Assembly: GCA_947650285.1 (NCBI GenBank)
Contig: CANTFL010000535.1
Span: forward strand, 150,227 to 214,226
Origin: Hyaloperonospora brassicae
Lineage: Eukaryota; Oomycota; Peronosporomycetes; Peronosporales; Peronosporaceae
Length of the DNA: 64,000 nt
Direction of reading: 5' to 3'
A program made the translations under genes and the position numbers. The notes below the pieces were generated by a model. The model made no database searches and was not told the origin of the DNA. It saw only the letters and a program-made list of their open reading frames with translations. Positions 1 through 8,034 of this stretch are shown piece by piece. Each line of letters starts with the position of its first letter. The first letter of the stretch is position 1.

Positions 1-2
1 CC

Positions 3-1016
3 GCTGCAGACCCGTGCGTCTTTATTCAAGTATCAAGTATGAAATACAGCATCATCGTCATCTACGTGGACGACGTGATGATGTTTTGCAAGACGAAGGC
101 GAACATTGTAGACATCAAGATCGGTCTAAAGAGGGACTTAAGCATCAAGGAGCTTGGTGACCTTACGTACTGCCTTGATATCGAGATCCGTCGCAAGCGC
201 AATGAGAAGACTATTTTAATGAACCAGCAGGCGTACATTCGAAGACTTGCGGAGAAGTTTGGAGTTCAGAACTACAAGGATGTTCACACGCCTGCGTACA
301 GCAGTTTGAAGCTGGTCAAGATACCCGAAGGTGAGGTGTTTGTGCCAAATTTTCCCTACCGTGAGCTGGTCGGTGCACTGCTGTACATCGCAACATGCAC
401 GCGACCGGAGTTCGCGCATGCAGTTGGCAGAGTTGCCAAATTTTGTGAGAGATACGGGAAGTCGCATTGGGCTGCCGCCAAGAGGATTCTCAAGTACCTC
501 AAGACGACCCAAGACCTCAGCATTATGTTTTGCGGTAACAGCAAGGGAGAGCTAATTGGGATTGCCGATGCGAATTGTGCAGGTTATGTGGACACTCGGC
601 GCTCCACAACAGGCTATGTCTTCTTTTTGAACAGCGGTATGGTTCTGTGGAATTACAAGAGACAACCAATAGTGGCAACATCGAGCAAAGCAGCAGAGTA
701 TATGAGAGTGTACAGCGCAACTTAGGAAAATATCTGGTTAAGGTTGCTTCTCAAGGACCTGGAATACACCGATCAAGCCGCAACCATAATCTTTCAAGCC
801 AATCAAGGATGCATAGCATCGGCAAAGAACCCTGTGGATCCCGCGAGGACTAAACACATCTATATCAAGTTCCACTTCTTACGCGAAAAGGTGCTGGACG
901 AGGTCATTGCACTGGAATACTAGCCGACCGAAGAGATGATTGCAGATGGATTTACAAAGGCACTTTCAAAGCATAAGCACTGCAAGTTTCTCACGTGTTT
1001 AAACTTGTCGGTATAG
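3..1016 (+). pseudogene. Ty1/copia pol fragment: reverse transcriptase end plus RNase H
   Basis: C-terminal part of a copia polyprotein, cut by the left window edge. One frame reads from base 3 to the TAG at 1014. The reverse transcriptase catalytic box YVDD is at 63-74. The connection region follows with CTRPEFAHAVG, then RNase H with ADANCAGYVDTRRSTTGY. Two in-frame TAG codons (723-725 and 921-923) break it, the first where the family normally has a Gln codon. The later RNase H block reads FQANQGCIA, with Ala where copia elements normally carry a catalytic Asp before NQG. The polymerase motif therefore survives while the RNase H and the ORF are dead. A purine tract and an LTR follow. Assignment to copia is firm from the motifs. 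Placement in an oomycete lineage is from memory of related elements. Confidence 0.9.
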
Positions 1017-1040
1017 GCATGCACACTTCGCACTCACATC

Positions 1041-1049
1041 AAGGGAGAG
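1041..1049 (+). promoter_or_regulatory. Polypurine tract of the copia element
   Basis: AAGGGAGAG is an all-purine run 25 bp after the pol stop and directly before a TG dinucleotide that starts the putative 3' LTR. This is the expected position of the plus-strand primer in an LTR retrotransposon. Confidence 0.6.
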
Positions 1050-1411
1050 TGTCAGCAAGTGATGTTGCGTCGATGTGTGTACGGTATATATTGTATATTT
1101 GGAGTTGTAGTAGGTGTATTATGTTTAGGATTCTTGCCGTCACGAAGTAGGTGATACGGCTCAGGCGTCTACCAAGGATGGTACTACGATGGATATTGCG
1201 GGTTCGAGCCTCGGTTCGGGCAGGTCTGTGAAAGATACAGATTATACCATTCTGCATAAGCGGAGTTTTTACGACAGATATCTGACAAGAAGCAATTACT
1301 CGATAGTAGGACAAAACGTCAAGTAGGAGAAAGGACAGGTAGCATTGGTGGCTGAGAGCCATTGGCTTCTGACAGCCATTCATTTCGACTCGCATAGCCT
1401 TACAGAATACA
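1050..1411 (+). repeat. Putative 3' LTR of the copia element
   Basis: It starts TGTCAGCAAGTG right after the purine tract and holds no long ORF of its own strand. The right end is not fixed: CA dinucleotides near 1411 and 1423 are both possible, and gypsy A gag sequence is readable on the minus strand from about 1440. A second LTR is not in the window, so the limits cannot be confirmed here. Confidence 0.55.
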
Positions 1412-1423
1412 ACTCACTTTTCA

Positions 1424-2088
1424 TTTAATAATCCCGGTGGAAAGCCATCTACATCTGATCAAGAACGCTCGAACAACATTTCGCTCGTAAAAGATACCGG
1501 ACCTTAATTCTCGTCGATCAGCATTGGCTTCAAAACTGGGAGTACTGGGCAACTAGATAGTAGATCCTTGAGCATCTTTCGCTCGTGAGTCTTGGCCAAT
1601 TCTTCATATTGTTACCCTTCCATCTTTATCGAGTCTTCCACAAACTTGAACGGCTTCGTGATCTTGTTCTTAACTTGATCACGTTGACCGGTCTTGTTCG
1701 TTATTTCTTTTATCCTCACCGTCCTCGATCGATCTTTTCTTAAGATCGCGGATGTGACTTTTGGCAACTTGAGCTCGGTTATAATCGATGGGTTTTCACC
1801 CTGCGAATCATGCTTTGTAGCACGATCCGCGGTGGACCCCGAAATGATCTCAGGAAGGGTACGAGGAATTTCTTCCAAATAGAGCGATCGATCTTCCTAA
1901 CTTATATTCTTGTCATAAGAGCCCCTCCTAGAACTTCGATGAACTGGGAATCTGTCAGACGTACGCGTCGGTGGCGATTCTTTGGCCACCGACGCTTCCA
2001 TCCCAGGTTCAGTTTTTATCTTCAAATGTTCACTCAGGGACTTACGGCGAAATCCCGCCAGATAAGAATATCCAGGCACGCGCATCAT
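1424..2088 (-). pseudogene. Gypsy A gag, N-terminal part
   Basis: Minus-strand gag start. ATG at 2088 opens MMRVPGYSYLAG, then RKSLSEHLKIKTEP, a start region also seen in gypsy E (15009) and, diverged, in C (32120). A stop after 63 codons is followed by more gag in the same family order: a PEIISGSTAD block, a charged stretch, and LKDLLSSCPVLPVLKP, which aligns with LKKLLSSDPILKTIKP of element C. The reading ends at about 1440 against the copia LTR, so the copia element probably inserted into this gag and the rest of gypsy A lies outside the window. Gag forms the particle that packages element RNA. This copy cannot make it. Confidence 0.7.
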
Positions 2089-2450
2089 TTGGTGGATTGG
2101 TGATCGATCTTTTGAGGAGTCGATCCTAACTCTTCACTGGCGCCCGGACGACCGACTAACGGAGGGGGTACTCCGATTTCGTGTTTTTGATTGCCTTCCT
2201 CACCTTGTGTAACCGTCAGTGGGGAGGGTTGTACTCTTCCAGGTGGACTCGTGTCAATGGAAAACTTGACCGTGTTTGCGATGGGGCCGATGTTCGATCA
2301 CGGCGTGGAAATCTTCACACCCCGACCGGGGTTGGTGTGACCACGTGGAATTCTTCACGCGATCACTTGTATGCTTTTGGGGTGCTTGATATGATTTACC
2401 CTGATCTGTAACAGATTGCCTTGTTCAAATGTAGACCTTGATTCGCGAGC
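2089..2450 (-). other. Gypsy A 5' leader
   Basis: Untranslated leader between LTR and gag, recognised by two blocks shared with elements B-F and H: ACACAAGGTGAG near 2200 (on the minus strand) and a TACCCCCTCCGTTAGTCGG block. The sequence next to the LTR, GTTCAGAAGGCTCGCG, sits where a tRNA primer-binding site is expected. Confidence 0.55.
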
Positions 2451-3235
2451 CTTCTGAACACTGGAGCCGTCTCGCGATCTTAGGTCCTCAACCACAAAGG
2501 GTTTCCTGCGTCCAGTCGTAGTTGGGGTGTTGTTCGAGAGATCTTGATCCTTGGCCAAACAATCCAGGGATATCACTTGATTGAAGTATGTAAACCTTTC
2601 TTTGACGTCGGGTGCCCAATGATCCACCCGGAGGAGAAGTCGACACGTGTACTTTAGAGCAAATTGAACTCTGTTTAATGTTTACCAATCAACTCCAACA
2701 GTTCTATCCCTATCCTCATGTCTTGGAGATCGTTTGCCGAATGTCGCTCTCTCTAGACGGTAGCGATCTTGTACCTGCGTGGCCCACACCTGATATACTG
2801 GTCTGATCGCGATCACATACCTGATCCCTGATCACGAGCTTGATCGCTTCCTGATCGCGATAGCCTTGCTGATCGCCATCAACTACCCGATCGATGATCG
2901 CGACCGCGATCACATACCTGATCACTGATCACGATCTCGATTGCCTCTTTGGTCGCGATCACCTTGCTGATCGCGAATCACATGGTGTGCTCCACACAAA
3001 CCTGATCTCGATCATACACCTGATATTGATCGTGTGCCTGATCACTGATAACGATCTCGATCACTAATCACGATACCGATCGCCTCATTGATCGCGATTG
3101 CCTTGATGGTCGCGGCTCCCTTCTTGATCGACTGATCGCCAACGTTACCTTTCGCCTCATACCTTGACACCAAGATCGCAGGTCCCAACTTGCCCGTTCT
3201 GATATCCATTATAGTCTGACTGTCCAATAGACGTG
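2451..3235 (-). repeat. Gypsy A LTR, GATC-rich
   Basis: Minus-orientation LTR. Its downstream part matches other LTRs of the family in order: a segment reading AAACAGAGTTCAATTTGC (minus strand, about 2660-2680), then a gene-free stretch and the conserved GATCGCGAGACGGCT at the leader side. The upstream part (2761-3120) is packed with GATC. The outer limit is set only by where plus-strand pol homology of A2 begins (about 3240). Confidence 0.5.
2761..3120. repeat. GATC-dense diverged tandem repeat
   Basis: I count about 24 GATC sites in 360 bp, roughly one per 15 bp against one per 256 expected by chance. Longer units are visible: GCGATCACATACCTGATC starts at 2809 and again at 2906 (97 bp apart), and CCTGATCACTGAT starts at 2917 and 3037. 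Many sites are embedded in TGATCGCGATCA-like palindromes. This is a degenerate array of roughly 100-120 bp units inside the LTR. Confidence 0.75.
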
Positions 3236-3239
3236 ATCT

Positions 3240-3860
3240 GATCAGATGTGGGACCGGGCAGCCAACCGTTAACTGGCTCGGATTTAACGGGAATGCGATC
3301 AGTTCCTCTACAGCGAATTATCATGGTCGCCTTACCACAAAGGCGATAGGATACCTCGGACTTAAAGCTATATGTTGGTCGGATCGGGGAAGTACAAAGC
3401 GTCGCAAACTATAGCGTATGAAGCTACTTTAGATCGCGTGAAAGAACTTTCAGAGAAGCAGATCGGACCATTGGTAGATCGCTATCAATACGTCGTCTCT
3501 AAACGTAGCATGAAGCGATCGGCCGATCCGCTCAAAAATACACCTCCAGCGATCTCTATGGTATCGCGACAGGCCGGGAACAAGAATTCGCAAAGGACAG
3601 ATACCGTAATTACGGGGGAGGAAAAATTACCGAGTTAAATCGACCTCACTGGATGAAATAGATCTACCGCCCATTGATAACAACGATGAAATCGGAGCCC
3701 AGTGTGCTACGAAAAAAGATCACGAGATCGGACAAGGAGGGCATGGTAGTAGATAGTTTCCATTGGATGCCGATCTGAACAACAACAGGTTGGAAGAAGT
3801 CATTCTGTATAGAAGAAGGAGTCTGATAAGGGAAGTCGCTTTAAATAGATAAAATTAAAA
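3240..3860 (+). pseudogene. Gypsy A2 protease C-terminus and linker
   Basis: Start of the plus-strand element A2. The reading VGSGKYKASQTIAYEAT with a preceding tyrosine-rich block aligns with the end of the protease region of element C (VGSRRYNEWQ-like segment, 35440-35490), followed by an LVDRYQ block matching SLVDHPPYL in C. The catalytic N-terminal half of the protease is absent, because A2 begins here against the inverted LTR of A. About 220 bp after the ORF end at 3638 is broken linker before reverse transcriptase. Confidence 0.6.
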
Positions 3861-4964
3861 ATGGCAGAAGCACCAGTCTACTATCACGAGAGTGAAGATT
3901 TGTTTGATAAATATATCGAACAGCACATGGCGGTGTTGCCAGAGATGTCGATAACTACGAAAGAATTTACGATTAATGATATTCAGATCGGCGATCTTTA
4001 CGTACCTATCACCACAGATCAACTAAAACTTAGATCACTGATTCGGAAGAATCATCACCTCTTTATGGGGAATATCAATGATCTACCGCCAGCAGCACGA
4101 GGTGCGATTTTTGATATCGATGTCGGTGGGGCCGGACCGATAGCACAGAGAGTCCACCTAGTCGCGCCCAAATATAGAAAGAAGTTGTCGAAGCTCATCA
4201 ACTGGTTACTAGCGGCCAAGATCTTTCATCCATCCACGTCGACTAATGCGTCTCCATTAGTGGTGATCATCAAGAAGAATAGAGTGGATATTCGCCTTTG
4301 TATTGATTATCGAAGAGTAAATCAGCTGCCGCGACTGATGCGTACCCCATGCTAATGATCAGTGATCTGCTAGAGGATTTGGAGTAGTCTCTATGTTACT
4401 GATCGTTAGATATGGCCGGTGGAATTTAGGCCGTGGAAATGACTGAGCGCGCGAAACTGATCTCTCCATTCGTCACGCCATTTGTCCTTTTCGAGTGGCT
4501 ACGAATGCCTTTTGGACTAAAGAATGCCCCCCAGATCTACCAATGTCTTGTTAACAATGCGCTGTATGGGTATCACAAGATCGGCCAGAGCTCAGCTTCG
4601 GACAGCTAGATCGATGTATCTAAAATGGAGAGCCTGAGACAGGTCGACGGCCCTTTATACTGGGACGACGATCTTATATTGACCATATTCTCATACCAGC
4701 CACGTCATTGGAATTTTTGTACGCAAAAGTAGAACGACTGTTGGAAGCTTGAGATAAGTAGAATCTGTTAACTCGTCTTACGTAGAGTACTTTGGGGTAC
4801 CGTAGAGTCGATTATTTGGGACATTGAGTGTCAATGGACGGTCTATAGGATCTACCAAAAAACTTGGAGTCGTCGGTCAAAATCACGTTCTCTAGCACGC
4901 TGCGAGCTATGCAATCTTTTCTCGGGAGCCTGAATTATTACCGCCATTTCATTGAGGATTTTCA
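3861..4964 (+). pseudogene. Gypsy A2 reverse transcriptase
   Basis: Ty3/gypsy reverse transcriptase. The first ORF (3861-4355) has the linker YIEQHMAVLPE and the RT entry blocks PLVVIIKKN and RLCIDYRRVNQ. A small indel at about 4335 shifts the frame. The reading continues in another frame with SLDMAGG, LRMPFGLKNAPQIYQ (about 4500-4545) and the polymerase box. That box reads YIDH (4675-4686) instead of YIDD, so the second catalytic aspartate is replaced by histidine. More stops follow before SFLGSLNYYRHFIEDF (about 4920-4965). The copy is inactive through frameshifts, stops and a catalytic change. Confidence 0.85.
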
Positions 4965-5378
4965 GTGTACGCCGCTGTGTTATATGAGCTAAGGGAATCA
5001 TATTTCTTCGATATCAGAAGATCTTCGCTCGCAGCAGGAGACGAATCGTCGAATGAAAACAGATGGAAGGAGGCTAAGGTTGCGTTCACGATGCTGAAAG
5101 TTAAGATAGCTACAGCCCCTATGTCAAAACAGTTCGAACCGGGGCGACCTCCCATGATCGTGGTCTACGCTAGTAAGTATACTGTTTCAGCGGCCGTGAT
5201 CCAGGAGTATGATGGTGTGTATCATCCAATGGCGTTCACTAGCCGCACTTTAAAGCCCAATGAGCTTAACTACGGGACGGTGAAGAAGGAAGTGCAAGCG
5301 TTACTTCGTATTTTTGACGTATGCTACACTACACTAGCCTTACGGGGATCACTGTGCTTACCCGACAATCCACCTTAG
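4965..5378 (+). pseudogene. Gypsy A2 first RNase H (RT-linked)
   Basis: ORF of 137 codons covering the RT connection and RNase H fold of gypsy elements. It carries WKEAKVAFTMLK, then IVVYASKYTVSAAVIQEYD, AFTSRTLKPNELNYGTVKKE and VQALLRIFD. In family members the first aspartate lies in a VxxDAS-like strand. Here that strand reads VVYAS, so this domain may be structural and not catalytic in the whole family (elements B and C read VVNAS at the matching place). The frame breaks at 5378 where B and C continue with a TRHSTLAWL block. Confidence 0.75.
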
Positions 5379-6060
5379 CGTGGTTGATGCAATCTCGAGG
5401 GCTTAACATCAGATTTGGGCGATGAGCGGCGTTGCTGTCATACTGGACTATGGAGGTAATAAAATGCAAAAAAGGAGAGGAATAGATCTTGGGTATGCTA
5501 GCAGCGAGTACCCCTCCTAGAGAAGAGGTGTAAGAGATGCTGATCGCAATTTCCCTGCGAAAGGACGGCAGAATCAAGATTTTAATGCCACCTCCCACGG
5601 TGGAGCGGATCAGGAACATCTAGTGGCCAGTTTCAATGGATCGGCAAGAATAAAGAAGAAAGAAGGTTCGCACAGTGCCGTGATTTGGAGGTTGTCTGAG
5701 TGAACGATCGTGGCGGCAGAATTCAGACATGCTTTCGATCTGACCGTGAACGAAGCGGGGTATAATATCTTGCTATTATGCTTCGATTTGCTCGCCGATC
5801 TGGACAAAGGGAGAGTAATTTTTTTTGCGTAGACTCCAATTTGGTGATCCTACAGATGAGCGGTGAGATCGACTGCAAAGCACCGGGCCTGCAACTTATG
5901 TGGCATATAGCGTTGGAGAAATTGCGATCTTGGCCGGGTCATGAGTTTTTGCCAACGAAGCGAGAATGGAACCAAATTGCGGATCGTCTTGCAAGCACAG
6001 CATTGCACAACGAAAAAGGTAGAAATATTGTAGCTGAAGAAGATCGGCGAGATCTGATTA
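5379..6060 (+). pseudogene. Gypsy A2 second RNase H domain
   Basis: A second, separate RNase HI-like domain follows. VASFNGSARIK (about 5625-5655) is the first strand, with Asn where C has Asp in SFDGS. LTVNEAGYN is the helix, with Gly where the catalytic Glu is expected. VDSNLVILQM and IADRLAS (about 5830-5995) hold the two later Asp positions. A frame change lies near 5800. Loss of two catalytic acids together with frame breaks makes it dead. Two RNase H domains in one Ty3/gypsy pol are known from plant Tat and oomycete elements, so the architecture itself is established. Confidence 0.75.
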
Positions 6061-7500
6061 CTCTGAACCGTCTAGATCTCTTGTTGAAACCCAAGCAGAC
6101 GGGTCAGCTTGCTCGAAGAACTGCGATCACGAGATCGGCCGGATGGAGACGCCATAAGCCCGAAGTGTTACAGGAGGAGATTGTGCAGAGGATTAAAAGT
6201 CGACGAATCGGCCAAGCTCAAGATGAGGAGCGTTGGATTGTCGATCTAAAGAAATACCTGAAGGGCGATGTATCTAGCCTGGACGCGGGAGAAGTAAAGA
6301 AGTGCGCGAAATGGGAGCCAGAGTACGAGATCGACGAGAACGGTTCGCTTTTCTTTTGACCCATGGTGAAGAAAGTATTAGTAGATCGCGATGTTTTGAT
6401 GCGTCCAAAGATTTTAGAGACGTTGCAACAGGGTTTTTTGCACCACTACCACGCTAGTCTGGAAAAAGACCACCTGCTTATTGGCAGGTCTTATCAGAGA
6501 ATCAGATCGCGATTCCACTGGAGAGGGATTTTTCAAAGTGTCTAACGATATGTGGGCGAATGCACCGATCGTGAGACCGGAAAGGGGCGTCCTACGATCG
6601 ATGCAAGATCGCCTGGCAATTTATAAGCAACCTATCCATTTCAGATTATCGCGATGGATCATATACTGTTGTTGCCCGAGTCTCTCAAGGATAATACAGA
6701 GCTACTCATTCAAGTCTATCTCTTCTCCGGGTATGTGATCGCAAAAGCTAGCTCGTCACGGACCGCACAAACGATCGCAGAAAATTACGAAGAATGCGTG
6801 TTACGACACTTTGGAGGTAGCGAAGATATCAGGCATGATAGACAGCCGGGATTTATGTCCGACTTCTTCCGAGCTTTCAGCCAGATTGTAGGACAAAAAC
6901 TGCATGCAACATGGCCTGTCGACCACAAGCAACTAGAACGGCCGAACCGATTGTGGAATTTTTAACGCGGTCGCTTAAGATGTACATTGCCGATGTCAAC
7001 CGACGCGACTGGGGTGAATATGCTGAACGGCTCACATTTGCGATTAACACCGCGCAAGATCGACACCGGGATGGTACCCATTCTATCTAATTCGTGGGTG
7101 GGACCCGCGATCGACACTGGAAGCAACGTTGCCAGTGGGGAACACGAGAACAAGAGATCGCGATACGAAAAGGTGGAGATACAACATCCAAAAACAATAT
7201 CACAGAGCTAATATTGCGGTGAACGATCAATTACGAGTCGCGATCCAGGAAAGGGCAGATCGACACAATAAAGACATGGAGCAACATGAGATCGACGTGG
7301 GGACACAAGTTTGGCTATACTTAAATCGAGTCAAGGAAGGATATGCGAAGAAGCTAGCACATATGTGGTATGGTCCATTCCGAGTTGTGGATATATGTGG
7401 AGATCACGCTGTGAAACTGGAAATCGCAGGGCCCACATATTGACTATTTCCGATTGTACATATATCAAATCTGAAGAGAGTAAAGACTTAACCCGAGCGA
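6061..7500 (+). pseudogene. Gypsy A2 integrase
   Basis: Integrase inserts the element cDNA. After a charged linker, the zinc-binding N-domain starts at LHHYHASLE (about 6440). The catalytic core shows MDHILLL (first Asp, about 6655), YLFSGYVIAKAS, then IRHDRQPGFMSDFFRAF (second Asp, about 6830). The segment with the catalytic Glu is scrambled (QLERPNRL, about 6940) and ends at a TAA. The C-domain continues in other frames: RWRYNIQKQYHRAN, VGTQVWLYLNRVKEGYAKKL, GPFRVVDICGDHAVKLEI (to about 7435). At least three frame changes are needed, so it is inactive. Confidence 0.85.
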
Positions 7501-7518
7501 CCAAAAGACCAGCTGACG

Positions 7519-7824
7519 TTGGATGAAGCCGATCGCTTGAAGTTAAATGAAGCTCTGTTATCAGAGGAATGTTGGGAAAGCGATCTTGAGGAGAGGGAAT
7601 ATGAAGTGGAAGAAATATTGAACGTCATATCAGGTAGAAAAAGCCGGTATGGGCGAGTGCATCGAGAGTTTCTTGTGAGATGGAAGGGGTATCCCGATCT
7701 GAGCGAGGTGGACGAGGTATATCTGAGTTGTGTAGCGATCTTGAAAGAGTTTGAGAGGAGCCGAGTGATCTGGAACGGTTTCAAAGTGTTGCAGGCTCAC
7801 GAAGGCAAGTTGGACGAACCTTAA
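7519..7824 (+). pseudogene. Gypsy A2 chromodomain (C-terminus of integrase)
   Basis: The ORF of 101 codons ends the polyprotein. YEVEEILNVISGRK, then REFLVRWKGYPDL, is a typical chromodomain: a first strand ending in a hydrophobic run, and the aromatic F-V-W pattern before KGY. A C-terminal helix, CVAILKEFERSR, follows. In chromoviruses this domain steers integration to chromatin carrying particular histone marks. The usual W-x-P/E aromatic after KGY is changed (DLSEVDEVYL). The ORF itself is open but belongs to the broken pol upstream, so I call it pseudogene. Element C has the matching domain at 39780-40081. Confidence 0.8.
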
Positions 7825-8034
7825 TGGCCTGGGCAAATTTGCTGGGAGGCAGCATATGCGGATGGATTGGGTGTCAAGGTGTGCTCGGAGGTAGTACAGT
7901 ATGATGGATGGAGCTACGTGTGTGAGTATAGAGACAGTCAAATGACTGACCTTACTGCATGATGTGGATCGAGGGAGAATCGAAGTTTTAAAAGTTAGAG
8001 AAAAAATTACCAATGAATACGAGGAAAACAATAC
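7825..8034 (+). other. Gypsy A2 3' untranslated remnant
   Basis: About 200 bp without coding sense. The first 30 bp (TGGCCTGGGCAAATT) resemble the start of the same region in C (TTGGCCTGCAAGATG, about 40100). No LTR is recognisable before the minus-strand ORF remnant begins. Confidence 0.4.

Noticed and set aside
1180..1250. tRNA-like GGGTTCGAGCCTCGG segment
   Set aside because: No matching acceptor, D or anticodon arms could be folded around it. It lies inside the copia LTR.
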